64,000 nucleotides of DNA from Luteolibacter arcticus (lineage in GTDB: Bacteria > Verrucomicrobiota > Verrucomicrobiia > Verrucomicrobiales > Akkermansiaceae). Below, one piece after another: positions 23,667 through 32,096 of this stretch. Position 1 is the first letter of the stretch; the number at the start of each line of letters is the position of its first letter. A model generated the notes under the pieces. That model made no database searches and had not been told where the DNA came from. It worked only from the letters and a program-made list of their open reading frames with translations. A program made the position numbers and the translations under genes. Location of the stretch: the NCBI RefSeq assembly GCF_025950235.1, contig NZ_JAPDDT010000001.1:744001-808000 (forward strand), read 5' to 3'.

Positions 23667-24413
23667 ATGCTTTCCCTGCCCATCGTTACCGGCCTGATTC
23701 GTCGCCGACTGCTGGTGAATTACCGGGTGGATCCGAGGGCGGTCGCTGCTGTGTTGCCCGAGGGACTCCGGCCGAAGCTGCATCGCGGTCACGCCATCGC
23801 GGGGATCTGCCTGATTCGCTTGGAAGATATTCGCCCGCGGACACTTCCCGCATGGGCCGGCATCAACAGCGAGAATGTGGCGCACCGGATCGCCGTGCTT
23901 TGGGAAGACGACGATGGCACGACTCGCGAAGGCGTTTTCATTCCGCGGCGCGATACCAGTTCACTCGCCAATCACCTGGCTGGCGGACGGGTATTCCCCG
24001 GCGAACATCATCTGGCGGACTTCATCGTCTGCGATGACAAGGGCATCATCGAGATCAAGGCGCGCGCCCGCGATGGCGGCATGACGCTCTCGGTAAGCGC
24101 CGAGGAGTCCGATGAGTTTGAGTTTCCCGCCTCGTCCTGCTTCCGCTCGCTCGAAGAGTCGTCCGCGTTTTTCGAAGCCGGCAGCGTGGGCTACTCTGCC
24201 ACGAAGGACGGCTGTCGTCTCGATGGCATCCGCCTGGAGACCTACCAATGGAAGGTCCGGCCCTTGGCGATCACCAACGTGACTTCCTCGTATTTCGATG
24301 ATCGGGCGCTCTTTCCCGTTGGCAGCGCCGTCTTTGATCACGCCCTGATCATGCGCGACATGCCGCACGAGTGGCACGGCATGGAAGGCCGGCGGCTCGC
24401 GGTGCCTGCGTGA
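23667..24413 (+). CDS. DUF2071/YqjF-like acetoacetate decarboxylase-fold protein
   Basis: A 248-residue protein of the DUF2071 group, related in fold to acetoacetate decarboxylase. Recognisable parts are the start LVNYRVDPRAVAAVLPEGLRP, which matches the conserved 'nYrVdPevl...lP.gl.P' opening, and the central stretch LEDIRPRTLPAWAGINSENVAHRIAV. No enzymatic activity is established for the family. The gene has its own spacer on both sides, and the mdh terminator lies just upstream. Confidence 0.75.
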   Translation: MLSLPIVTGLIRRRLLVNYRVDPRAVAAVLPEGLRPKLHRGHAIAGICLIRLEDIRPRTLPAWAGINSENVAHRIAVLWEDDDGTTREGVFIPRRDTSSLANHLAGGRVFPGEHHLADFIVCDDKGIIEIKARARDGGMTLSVSAEESDEFEFPASSCFRSLEESSAFFEAGSVGYSATKDGCRLDGIRLETYQWKVRPLAITNVTSSYFDDRALFPVGSAVFDHALIMRDMPHEWHGMEGRRLAVPA

Positions 24414-24418
24414 TTTAA

Positions 24419-24528
24419 TAAGGAGCATCGACATTTCTGTCGATGTGCACTGGTCGGGCGAAGCACGGAGTGGGCTGCCAGTGGAAACACCTCCACACTC
24501 CGACGACAGTAAGGTCGTCGCTCCTTAC
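24419..24528. repeat. TAAGGAGC–double hairpin–GCTCCTTA repeat, copy 1
   Basis: The element is bounded by TAAGGAGC and GCTCCTTA. It carries hairpins CATCGACA/TGTCGATG (24,426–24,445) and CGACGAC/GTCGTCG (24,501–24,520). A compact copy is at 32,097–32,149 and a half copy at about 27,389–27,416. It fills the DUF2071–thiG spacer. Confidence 0.7.
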
Positions 24529-24584
24529 GGACCAGTCCCCCCCGGGCTTGCAAGCAGGGGCGGCTCTCCTACAGTCCGCCGCCG

Positions 24585-25370
24585 ATGTCCCAGCCGCTTG
24601 TCATTGCCGGTCGCGAGTTCTCATCCCGCCTGTTCACGGGCACGGGGAAATTCTCGTCGAATGAGACGATGCGCGACGCGCTGGCCGCTTCCGGCACCCA
24701 GATCGTGACCGTGGCCCTGCGCCGCGCCGACCTCAGTGGCAAGGCCGACCCCTATGCGAACATCCTCGATTTCATCGATCCCGAGAAATACCTGCTGCTG
24801 CCGAATACCAGCGGCGCGATGAATGCGGAGGAAGCCGTGCGCCTCGCCCGTCTCGCCGCCGCGGCTGGCCTGCCGAAGTGGGTGAAGCTCGAGATTCATC
24901 CCGATCCCACGTACCTGTTGCCGGACCCGATCGAGACGCTGAAGGCCGCGGAGATCCTCGTGAAGGAAGGCTTCACCGTGCTGCCCTACATCAATGCCGA
25001 CCCGGTCCTCGCCAAGCGACTCCAGGAAGTCGGCACCGCCACCGTGATGCCGCTCGGTTCACCCATCGGTTCTAACAAAGGCGTCGCGACCCGCGACCAG
25101 ATCCGCATCATCGTCGAGCAAGCGATCGTGCCGGTGGTGGTCGATGCAGGCCTGGGCGCGCCCAGCCACGCCGCGGAAGCCATGGAGCTCGGGGCGGATG
25201 CCGTGCTAATCAATACCGCCATCGCCGTCGCCTCCGATCCAGTGAGGATGGCCATCGCTTTCAAGAAGGCCGTCGAAGCCGGACGCGAGGCCTATGAACT
25301 CGGCCTGCCCGAACGCCGCGATGCGGCCTCGGCCACCAGTCCGCTGACCGGTTTCCTCAATCACGCATGA
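24585..25370 (+). CDS. thiG: Thiazole synthase ThiG
   Basis: A 261-residue TIM-barrel enzyme that builds the thiazole phosphate of thiamin from 1-deoxy-xylulose 5-phosphate, dehydroglycine and sulfur carried on ThiS thiocarboxylate. Signature regions are [65 protein letters not shown] (Schiff-base Lys near residue 98), [13 protein letters not shown] and [30 protein letters not shown]. No thiS, thiF or thiH lies in the neighbourhood. Its stop overlaps the start of a C39-peptidase-like membrane protein by four bases. Confidence 0.96.
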   Translation: MSQPLVIAGREFSSRLFTGTGKFSSNETMRDALAASGTQIVTVALRRADLSGKADPYANILDFIDPEKYLLLPNTSGAMNAEEAVRLARLAAAAGLPKWVKLEIHPDPTYLLPDPIETLKAAEILVKEGFTVLPYINADPVLAKRLQEVGTATVMPLGSPIGSNKGVATRDQIRIIVEQAIVPVVVDAGLGAPSHAAEAMELGADAVLINTAIAVASDPVRMAIAFKKAVEAGREAYELGLPERRDAASATSPLTGFLNHA

Positions 25371-26161
25371 GCATCAGCGCGCCGGTCGCCTTCGGCCTGG
25401 TGCTGGTGGCCTTTGTCGCGCTGCACGTGGCGGCGTGGAAGCTCACGGACAAGCAGAGCCGTGGCGTGCAGGTGACGGTGGCGCTGCTGCTGACACTGCT
25501 GTGCCTGCCGGGTGCGTGGTTCGCCTTCTACTATTTCCACTGGCTGCCGGAGCCTCCCCTGCTCTATCAACTCCGCTCGCTGTCGTTTGGCGAAGGCTTC
25601 CTCGCGCTGTTTGGTGCCGCTGCGGGAGCGTGGCGAAATCTGCTGCCGAAGCTGCTGAAGCCCTTGCCCACCGGGGCCGGTCTGTTCCTGCTGACGATCC
25701 CCTTTCTCAAGCCGGTATTCCGGCCGCTCGATGTCGCCGCCTTGGAGGAACGATGGGAGGGCGACGTGTGTTATCAAAGCTCCGTGGTCACCTGTGGTCC
25801 TGCGAGCGCCGCGAACATCCTGCGTTTCCTTGGCGACAAGGAAGTCACCGAGCGCGATCTCGCGCGCGAGTCGTGGAGCTCGCAAAGCAGCACCGAGGCC
25901 TGGCACCTCGCCCGTTCCCTGCGCCAGAGGGGTTACCGGGTGCGCTTCCTTTCGCCCGAGGGCCTACCCGAGAAAGAAGACCTGCCGGGCATCCTCGGTA
26001 CCGGCAGCAAGATGGCCGGGCATTTCATTGCCGTGCTGAAGATCACGGCCGAGGAGATCCATTTCATCGATCCGCTGCGAGGGCGAGTCCGCATGTCACT
26101 GGCGGACTTTCGCAAGTGGGTCGAGTTCGAGCCGTTCTTCATGTCGGTGCAGCGGGAGTAA
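25367..26161 (+). CDS. Membrane protein with C39-like cysteine peptidase domain
   Basis: A 264-residue protein. Three to four hydrophobic segments occupy the first 120 residues ([50 protein letters not shown]). A C39-like papain-fold domain follows, with the Cys motif [18 protein letters not shown] (Cys before Gly-Pro), catalytic His in [12 protein letters not shown] and Asp in HFIDPLRG. This matches peptidase C39 of the bacteriocin-processing type, without the ABC module. The start overlaps the thiG stop (ATGA), so the two are co-translated. Whether it cleaves double-glycine leaders is unknown. Confidence 0.75.
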   Translation: MSISAPVAFGLVLVAFVALHVAAWKLTDKQSRGVQVTVALLLTLLCLPGAWFAFYYFHWLPEPPLLYQLRSLSFGEGFLALFGAAAGAWRNLLPKLLKPLPTGAGLFLLTIPFLKPVFRPLDVAALEERWEGDVCYQSSVVTCGPASAANILRFLGDKEVTERDLARESWSSQSSTEAWHLARSLRQRGYRVRFLSPEGLPEKEDLPGILGTGSKMAGHFIAVLKITAEEIHFIDPLRGRVRMSLADFRKWVEFEPFFMSVQRE

Positions 26162-26215
26162 GAAGCGGGACACCCAGCTTGCTTTTCCGGCGATTCCGTG
26201 ATCATTCGCGCCATC

Positions 26216-27148
26216 ATGAACCGCCGCCATTTCCTCGCCACCGGAGCCCTTGCCGGAGTGACGACCGCCTTGCCTGCCCAAGCCCAGGAAACAATCCCGA
26301 AGCCGGTCTTCCCCGCCAACCGCATCGGTGTGTCCTCGTATTCCTTCTGGGGCTTCCAACGCGAGGAACTCCGCGACATCCCTGCCTGCCTCGATCACGC
26401 GGCGCGGATGGGCTTCGATGGCTTCGAGGTGCTCCAGCGCCAGCTCGTTTCCACCGACAATGCCACGCTGCAGAAGATCAAGCGCCACGCGTTTCTGTTA
26501 GGCCTCGACCTGATGGGCTACTCGACCCACCAAGGCTTCCTCTCACCGGACAAGGAGAAGCGCGAGACCCAGATCAAGCACACGACCGACTGCATCGAGC
26601 AGGCCTACGCCATGGGCATCCCGACCATGCGGGTGAACTCCGGCACCTGGGGCACCTCGAAGGACTTCAATGACCTGATGGCCAAGCGCGGCGTCGAGCA
26701 ACCGCTCGAAGGCTTCACCGAGGAAGACGCCTACGGCTGGGTGATCGAGTCGTATAAGAAGATCCTGCCCGTCGCGGAGAAATGCGGCGTCACCCTCGGC
26801 CTCGAAAACCACTGGGGCCTCGGCGTCACTCCGGAAGGCGTGAAGCGGGTCGTGGATGCGATCGACTCGCCGTGGCTGCGGGTCACGCTGGATACCGGGA
26901 ATTTCCTCGAAGACCCGTATGACCGCCTGGCGAAGCTCGCCACGGACACGGTGCTACTCCAAGCAAAGACTTACTTCGGCGGCGGCGTTTGGTACACGCT
27001 CGATCTCGATTACCCTCGGATCGCGAAGATCCTGCGCGATGCGAACTTCAAGGGCTACGTCTCGCTCGAATTCGAGGGCAAGGAGGACCCGCTGACCGCA
27101 ATTCCGAAGAGCTTGGACTTGCTCCGCAAGGCATTCGCGGGATCGTAA
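26216..27148 (+). CDS. Tat-exported sugar phosphate isomerase/epimerase-like TIM barrel
   Basis: A 310-residue protein with a Tat-type signal (MNRRHFLATGALAGVTTALPAQAQ, twin Arg) followed by a xylose-isomerase-like TIM barrel. Conserved parts are RIGVSSYSFWGF, GFDGFEVLQ, GLENHWGLGVTPEGVKRVVDAIDSPWLRVTLDTGNF (metal-site Glu, Asp) and GYVSLEFEGKEDP at the end. The Tat signal places it in the periplasm, a common arrangement in Verrucomicrobiota and Planctomycetota for sugar epimerases. The upstream six codons are not used because the Tat motif should be at the start. A small DUF2905 gene follows. Confidence 0.85.
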   Translation: MNRRHFLATGALAGVTTALPAQAQETIPKPVFPANRIGVSSYSFWGFQREELRDIPACLDHAARMGFDGFEVLQRQLVSTDNATLQKIKRHAFLLGLDLMGYSTHQGFLSPDKEKRETQIKHTTDCIEQAYAMGIPTMRVNSGTWGTSKDFNDLMAKRGVEQPLEGFTEEDAYGWVIESYKKILPVAEKCGVTLGLENHWGLGVTPEGVKRVVDAIDSPWLRVTLDTGNFLEDPYDRLAKLATDTVLLQAKTYFGGGVWYTLDLDYPRIAKILRDANFKGYVSLEFEGKEDPLTAIPKSLDLLRKAFAGS

Positions 27149-27151
27149 GGC

Positions 27152-27388
27152 ATGGGTATGGAGAATGCCGGACGCGTGCTGGTCTTTGCGGGGCTGGGCA
27201 TCGCGTTGCTCGGTGCCGTGCTGTGGTTCGCCGGCGGGAAGGGCTGGCTGTCATGGCTCGGCCGCCTGCCCGGTGACATCCGCATGGAGGGCGACAAGGG
27301 CGGCTTCTACTTTCCCGTGGTGACCTGCCTGCTCGTGAGCGTGGTCCTCAGCGGACTGCTGGCGCTGGTCCGGAAGTTCTTCGGGTAA
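27152..27388 (+). CDS. DUF2905 small membrane protein
   Basis: A 78-residue protein with two transmembrane helices around the loop GGKGWLSWLGRLPGDIRMEGDKGGFYFPVVTC, the signature of DUF2905. Two ATG codons lie six bases apart. The second (27,158) has AAGG at a good distance (7 bases), so the actual protein may be two residues shorter. It follows the Tat-exported TIM-barrel gene with a 3-base gap. Function is unknown. Confidence 0.85.
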   Translation: MGMENAGRVLVFAGLGIALLGAVLWFAGGKGWLSWLGRLPGDIRMEGDKGGFYFPVVTCLLVSVVLSGLLALVRKFFG

Positions 27389-27416
27389 GGCGCGCCGATA
27401 TCCTGTCGGCACTCCT
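27389..27416 (+). repeat. Half copy of the TAAGGAGC/CTCC hairpin element
   Basis: GCCGATATCCTGTCGGC followed by ACTCC forms a hairpin like the other TAAGGAGC-family elements. It lies between the DUF2905 stop and the convergent RsmB-like gene and may terminate both. Confidence 0.5.
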
Positions 27417-28582
27417 CATCCCAAACGCGCAGCATAGAAGCCATCCCATCCCGTCTCCGCCGGCGACACGATCAGCTCTTCCTCGATCGTCCGCCGCGGG
27501 TCGCGCTCCGTGAGATTCCGGAGCTGCCCGCCATTCTCCGAGCCTAGCACGGAGCAGGTGGCATAGACGAACTTGCCGCCGGGCCGCAGCAACTCCGGAT
27601 AGTGATCGAGCATGCGGCGCTGGAGGCGCTTGGTCTTCTCGAGCGACGCCGCAGTGAGTCGCCACTTGAGATCGGGCTGGCGGCGCAAGGTGCCGAGGCC
27701 GGAGCACGGGGCATCGATCAGCACGCGGTCCGCCCAACCGGCGTAGCGCTTCAGCGTGTCCTCGCGCCACGAATCGGTGCGGATGATGCGCGTGCCAGCG
27801 CGCGTCGCACGGCGGCGGAGTTCGCTCAGCTTGGAAGTGGAAATATCCATCGCGACGATCTCCCCCCTGCCCTGCATCAGCGCGGCGAGGTGCAGCGCCT
27901 TGCCGCCCGCTCCGGCGCATGCATCGATGACCCGCATGCCGGGTTCTAGGTCCAACAAAGGCGCGATCCGCTGCGAACCGGCGTCTTGGATTTCCACGAA
28001 GCCCTCGGCAACGAGCGGTTTCGGCACGGTCTTCCCGGCGGGCAATACCAGCGCATCCGCAGCCCCCGGAACACGGCTGGCCTCAATGCCATGGCGGTGC
28101 AGCCACTCGATGGCACCGTCCACCTCGATGCGGAGCCGATTCACGCGGAGAAAGACCGGCGCGCGGCGATTCAGTGCGTCGATTTCCTTGTCCCACGCCT
28201 CGCCCAGTTCGCGCTCGCCGAGTTCATCCAGCCAATCCGGGATCGACTCGCGGATGGCCCGCGGTTGGCCGGCGAGTTCCGCATCGCGCGCGGCGACCTC
28301 GTTGGGATGGCTCGCCCACCACTCGGGCAGCTCGAAGCCGCAGCGCAGCCAGTGGACGGAGCACAGCGCGGCAATCGACTCGTCACCGCCGAGGAACGCG
28401 AACGCCCGCCGCCAGCGGGTGACCTCGAAGGCGGTCTCCGCGACAAAGCCGCGGTCGCGCTTCCCCCACTTCGGGTTGGCCCGGAATAGCCCATCGAGCT
28501 CGCGGTCCAGCACCCGGCCATGGTCGAAGACCTGCTCCAACACGCCCGCCGCGCTCTCCGCCAACATCCGGTGAATCCTCAC
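27416..28582 (-). CDS. RsmB-like RNA m5C methyltransferase
   Basis: A 388-residue RNA 5-methylcytosine methyltransferase. An N-terminal NusB-like helical domain (LAESAAGVLEQVFDHGRVLDRELDGLF, GKRDRGFVAETAFEVTRWRRAF) is followed by an SAM-dependent Rossmann domain: VIDACAGAGGKALHLAALM, VAMDISTSKLSELRRRA, VLIDAPCSGLGTLRRQPDLKW with the catalytic Cys (PCSG), and YATCSVLGSENGGQ with the second Cys. It resembles 16S rRNA C967 methyltransferase RsmB (also called Fmu), although I cannot distinguish RsmB from other RsmB/NOP paralogues by eye. The gene converges on DUF2905. Confidence 0.88.
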   Translation of the reverse strand: MRIHRMLAESAAGVLEQVFDHGRVLDRELDGLFRANPKWGKRDRGFVAETAFEVTRWRRAFAFLGGDESIAALCSVHWLRCGFELPEWWASHPNEVAARDAELAGQPRAIRESIPDWLDELGERELGEAWDKEIDALNRRAPVFLRVNRLRIEVDGAIEWLHRHGIEASRVPGAADALVLPAGKTVPKPLVAEGFVEIQDAGSQRIAPLLDLEPGMRVIDACAGAGGKALHLAALMQGRGEIVAMDISTSKLSELRRRATRAGTRIIRTDSWREDTLKRYAGWADRVLIDAPCSGLGTLRRQPDLKWRLTAASLEKTKRLQRRMLDHYPELLRPGGKFVYATCSVLGSENGGQLRNLTERDPRRTIEEELIVSPAETGWDGFYAARLG

Positions 28583-28676
28583 GGGCGGACGATGACGCGG
28601 TCATTCGTCGTGGGACAATGATGAAACCCGGAACAAATCCGCTGACAGGAGGTGGCCCATTGGCTAGCTTGAGCCC

Positions 28677-28892
28677 ATGAGCCTTGCCGAAGTTTTGGCA
28701 GAACTGCCCGCCATGTCCGTGGCCGAACGCCAGGAGCTGATCCGCTCCGCGGTGGAACTCGACGACATCGGTCTTTCACCACAGGACGAGGAACTGGTGG
28801 AAGCCCGTTTGGAGGGACATCGCGAGGATCCCTCGTCGGCCCTTGAACTCGAGGAAATGAAGCGCCGCCTGCTTGACCGCTCCCGCCGATGA
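28677..28892 (+). CDS. Antitoxin of the addiction-module component type
   Basis: A 71-residue protein fitting the putative addiction-module component family (TIGR02574 type). LPAMSVAERQELIRSAVELDDIGLSPQDEELVEARLEGHREDP matches the 'L...ERl.L...l..SL' pattern and ends in a basic tail. It overlaps the next gene by four bases (ATGA), the usual toxin–antitoxin coupling. It would neutralise the ParE-like toxin encoded downstream and probably represses its own promoter. Confidence 0.8.
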   Translation: MSLAEVLAELPAMSVAERQELIRSAVELDDIGLSPQDEELVEARLEGHREDPSSALELEEMKRRLLDRSRR

Positions 28893-29203
28893 GCTGGCAA
28901 GTGGAGTTCCGTCCCGAAGTAGAGGAAGACGTAGCCGAGGCTGCGCGATGGTATGAGGCCCGCGAGGCCGACTTGGGCGATGACTTCATCGCGGAACTGA
29001 TCGAAGTTTGGAATCGTCTTACCGACGACCCCTTCACCGGCAGTCACCGCCATCGCAAAACCTTCGTCCGATGGCGATATCCCGAGCGCTTTCCCTATCG
29101 TGTGGTCTATCAGGTCGATGAAGAACGGCACTTCGTTCTCGTCATCGCAGTCCTTCACGCCGCACGACACGACCGGCACTGGAAGGCTCGCAGCAAGACT
29201 TGA
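28889..29203 (+). CDS. RelE/ParE-like toxin
   Basis: A 104-residue protein of the RelE/ParE superfamily. VEFRPEVEEDVAEAARWYEAREADLGDDFIAELIEVWNRL is the two-helix hairpin and RYPERFPYRVVYQVDEERHFVLVIAVLHAARHDRHW is the C-terminal beta sheet, with the conserved FPYRVVY and HAARHDRxW endings typical of ParE. ParE toxins target gyrase and RelE cleaves mRNA; which applies here is not visible. Translated with the antitoxin through an ATGA overlap. Confidence 0.85.
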   Translation: MSWQVEFRPEVEEDVAEAARWYEAREADLGDDFIAELIEVWNRLTDDPFTGSHRHRKTFVRWRYPERFPYRVVYQVDEERHFVLVIAVLHAARHDRHWKARSKT

Positions 29204-29209
29204 GCGCTC

Positions 29210-29914
29210 TCATCTTCCCCTGCCCTTCGGCCCTGCCGCGGCGGGTTTCTCAAAGCGCAGGTAGGTGATCGACTTGACCCGTTCCCCTTGCAGCGCATTC
29301 ACCCGCATTTCCTTGATGGTGTAGCCCTTGTCGTCCGGCAGCTTCATCACCGCATTCACCTGGAACTCCTTGAGCGGCACCCCTTTGCGGTCGTGGGCGC
29401 GGATTTGCCAGAAGGCGCCATATTTCTTGTGAACCCAGACGTAAACGACGCCGTAGGCACCGTCCCCGCCGGGGTTGTTCAGGCGGACCTTGTAGCACTG
29501 CTCGCCGTTGACCTTCTCCTCACCTTCGAACTTGGCATTCGGCCAGTAGAGGAAGCGGAGGGTGAGATCCTCATAGCTGACATCCGTGCCGGCAATCGGC
29601 TGCGACAGCTTTGATGAGGGGAAAGGACGGGTCGTCCCCTTGTCATCGATCACGTTGAGCAGCTCGGCCTTCTCGTCGCCCATGCGAATGTGAAAGCGCT
29701 CCTTGTCGCCAAGTTGGAACTGCATGTTGCCCTGGCGGACGAAGAGGTTCAGGCCCATCTTCGGCCCGCCGTCCTTCTCCACGCTGCCGGTCAGGTCCAT
29801 TTGCTGGAGCGTGGCGGAGAGCCGGATCGAGCGGACCATCGCGGCCGCATCCGGCTGCTGGGCATGGAGCGGGGCTACGGCGGCGGCGAACAGGAGGGCA
29901 GCGACGGTTTTCAT
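29210..29914 (-). CDS. LolA-like outer-membrane lipoprotein-sorting protein
   Basis: A 234-residue secreted protein: signal MKTVAALLFAAAVAPLHAQ, then a beta-rich body of the LolA/LolB-like fold seen in 'outer membrane lipoprotein-sorting' proteins (SVEKDGGPKMGLNLFVRQGNMQF, SYEDLTLRFLYWPNAKFEGEEKVNGEQCYKVRLNNPG, YVWVHKKYGAFWQIRAHDRKG, TIKEMRVNALQG). The conserved 'YeDL..RFLyW' and 'CYkv.l' features match this group. It probably binds lipid or lipoprotein in the periplasm. The gene is monocistronic and convergent with the ParE-like toxin gene. Confidence 0.75.
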   Translation of the reverse strand: MKTVAALLFAAAVAPLHAQQPDAAAMVRSIRLSATLQQMDLTGSVEKDGGPKMGLNLFVRQGNMQFQLGDKERFHIRMGDEKAELLNVIDDKGTTRPFPSSKLSQPIAGTDVSYEDLTLRFLYWPNAKFEGEEKVNGEQCYKVRLNNPGGDGAYGVVYVWVHKKYGAFWQIRAHDRKGVPLKEFQVNAVMKLPDDKGYTIKEMRVNALQGERVKSITYLRFEKPAAAGPKGRGR

Positions 29915-30084
29915 GGGCGATAGGGTGGAGCCGGATGCGTTCTATCGCAAGCTCCCGGCGAGATTCACAAAAACAGCGGCACGGATGACCGGGATTTTTT
30001 CAATTCCGTGACATTAGGGGCTTGCTGCAACGCCACGCGGCGACTTGGAATCCTGCACGCCCACAGGGGCTGTCCCGAAACCCC

Positions 30085-31077
30085 ATGAGCCTCCGCACCC
30101 AGCTTACGGAAATACTCCCGCCACTCCTCCCGAGCAATCCTTCGGAAGCGATCAAAGGAACCGAGCTGATCCGGCTCGCGCGGCTTCAACTCAATGGCGC
30201 CTACTCGGACGCCTCGCTGCGCTATCACTTTTCGATCATGTCCTGCGATCCGGCCTCGCCGATCGCCAAGGTGGAAAAGGGCCAGGGCTACTACCGCCGC
30301 TCCGCCCCGGTGCCCGCACTCACGGGTGCCCAAGAGCTGCTTTCCTTGAGCCAAGGCCGACTCGATGACCTCAGCTCGGACCACGAAGCGGTCGATTCGG
30401 CACTGGAGCGCCTGCGGAAGTTCCGCGCCGTGGTCACCCGCTACTACGAGGTTAACGGCCGCTTTCCCTACGTCTTCCGCCAGGCCTTTGCCCAGGGCGC
30501 ATCGCTCGGGAACCTCTGGAAGTTCCCGGAGGTGGTGCTGGTCGATTGGGAGACCGGCGACGCCCCCGATGAGGTGTTTGCGCTCGATCCCACGATGCTT
30601 TCGCTCAAGCAGCGGCTGGGCTTGCCTCCCTTCCGCCTGCATGCTGCGCGCCTGCGCATCCATCCGTCGCTCGCCAGCTTCCGCGAGGACTTTTTCCAAG
30701 CGCTTTCCGCGTCGATGTGGGCGCAGGGTGGCGAGCTGATCTACGCCGCGCCGGTCGAGGACGAGGCACTGGCCGATGGCCTGCGCCGCCTGAATGCGAT
30801 CTTCGGTGTCGGGGTGATCTCCTTCGGCCTGACCGCCCAGGCGCTGGATGACCTGCCGCGCGCCGCCAACATTCTCAATGCCCATCCGCGGGAAACCGAG
30901 GCCCTGATGGACCGCCTGCAGATCAACCGCATCGCCGCCCCGCACACCCGCCAGCACATCGACTGGCAATCGCTCGATGGCCTGCGCCGCGAGAGCGAGG
31001 AAGTGCAGCACCTCATCGGCTGGCTCAATGACTGCGTGGGCAAAGGCCGCGCCGAGGCCTTCCGCGACGAAGCCTGA
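30085..31077 (+). CDS. HrgA/COG2958-like protein
   Basis: A 330-residue protein. The N-terminus (ELIRLARLQLNGAYSDASLRYHFSIMSCDPASPIAKVEKGQGYYRR) looks like a winged-helix DNA-binding domain. The C-terminal half (RIHPSLASFREDFFQALSASMWAQGGELIYAAPVEDEALADGLRRLNAIFGVGVISFGL) strongly resembles the HrgA-type domain, where a nuclease-like fold follows the helix. HrgA in Helicobacter replaces a restriction gene, and COG2958 has no proven function. The start at 30,085 follows the frame but no strong ribosome site is visible. No restriction or methylase gene is adjacent. Confidence 0.55.
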   Translation: MSLRTQLTEILPPLLPSNPSEAIKGTELIRLARLQLNGAYSDASLRYHFSIMSCDPASPIAKVEKGQGYYRRSAPVPALTGAQELLSLSQGRLDDLSSDHEAVDSALERLRKFRAVVTRYYEVNGRFPYVFRQAFAQGASLGNLWKFPEVVLVDWETGDAPDEVFALDPTMLSLKQRLGLPPFRLHAARLRIHPSLASFREDFFQALSASMWAQGGELIYAAPVEDEALADGLRRLNAIFGVGVISFGLTAQALDDLPRAANILNAHPRETEALMDRLQINRIAAPHTRQHIDWQSLDGLRRESEEVQHLIGWLNDCVGKGRAEAFRDEA

Positions 31078-31148
31078 GCTAAGCTCACTTGCGAGCAATA
31101 TCCGGCGGCTTTCGCGCGTTCCGGTTCTGTTTCCTTTCCACGACGACG

Positions 31149-31922
31149 ATGAATATCACCCTGCGTTTCGCCGCGCTCGCGGCTCTGTTGGTTTCCTGCG
31201 CCACCGGCCAGGATGAGAAATGGACCTCCATCTTCAACGGCAAGGACCTCGACGGTTGGACGCCGAAGATCCGCGGCCTCGCGCTCGGCGAGGACCCGAA
31301 GAAGACCTTCGTGGTCGAGGACGGCGCGATCAAGGTGGACTACAAGAACTACGAGGACTGGGGCGATGCCTTCGGCCACCTGTTCTTCAAGACCAAGTTT
31401 TCGACCTACAAGGTCCGCTTCGAGTATCGCTTCGTCGGCGATCAGGTGAAGGGCGGACCCGGCTGGGCCACGCAGAACTCCGGGATCATGCTGCATTGCC
31501 AAGATCCCAAGACGATGGGCAAGGACCAGAACTTCCCGGCCTCTCTGGAGTTCCAGCTCCTCGGTGCCGGAAACGGCGTGAAAACCACCGGGAATCTTTG
31601 CACGCCAAGCACCTACATCACCATCGACGGCAAGGTGGTAAAGCAGCACTGCAACAACTCGAAGGAGCCGACCAAGCCGGTCGGCGAATGGGTCAGGGCC
31701 GAGGCCGAAGTCCACGGCGGCAAGCTGGTGAAGCATCTCATCAACGGCAAGGTGGTGTTTGAATACACCGATACCAAGCTCGACGAAGGCGACGCCGACG
31801 CGAAGCCACTGATCGAGGCCCAGGGCAACAACAACCTCACCGAAGGCTACATCAGCCTGCAGTCGGAAAGCCACCCCGTGGAGTTCCGCAGCATCGAGGT
31901 GCTGGAGCTGAAGGCGGAGTGA
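31149..31922 (+). CDS. DUF1080 secreted lipoprotein (3-keto-disaccharide hydrolase-like)
   Basis: A 257-residue protein with a lipoprotein-like signal, MNITLRFAALAALLVSCATGQ, lipobox LVSC. A DUF1080 domain follows: EKWTSIFNGKDLDGWTPKIRG at the start, then SGIMLHCQDP and SLEFQLLGAGNG, and the closing EGYISLQSESHPVEFRSIEVLEL. DUF1080 proteins are jelly-roll (concanavalin-like) enzymes, some of which hydrolyse 3-keto-disaccharides. They are expanded in Verrucomicrobiota and Planctomycetota and point to polysaccharide breakdown. The start is placed at the signal. Confidence 0.9.
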   Translation: MNITLRFAALAALLVSCATGQDEKWTSIFNGKDLDGWTPKIRGLALGEDPKKTFVVEDGAIKVDYKNYEDWGDAFGHLFFKTKFSTYKVRFEYRFVGDQVKGGPGWATQNSGIMLHCQDPKTMGKDQNFPASLEFQLLGAGNGVKTTGNLCTPSTYITIDGKVVKQHCNNSKEPTKPVGEWVRAEAEVHGGKLVKHLINGKVVFEYTDTKLDEGDADAKPLIEAQGNNNLTEGYISLQSESHPVEFRSIEVLELKAE

Positions 31923-31970
31923 GCTCCTTCATCGGGAGCATCATGGGGATCCCGGGGCACCGATAGCCCC

Positions 31971-32004
31971 GGGAGCGCCGGTCTTCCGACCGGCCCGAGT
32001 GGTC
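31971..32004 (+). repeat. GGGAGCGC–hairpin–GAGTGGTC repeat, copy 4
   Basis: GGGAGCG, hairpin CCGGTCTTCCGACCGG and GAGTGGTC, the same layout as the copies at 3526, 5278 and 19,318. It lies after the DUF1080 gene. Confidence 0.75.
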
Positions 32005-32096
32005 TTTCGATGCTGCTCTCCCCTGTGGGCCGACCTGCTTTGGCAGCCAAAGCAGCGACATTCTCTCGTCGCAGACCGGGACTGTCGTCCGTGATA

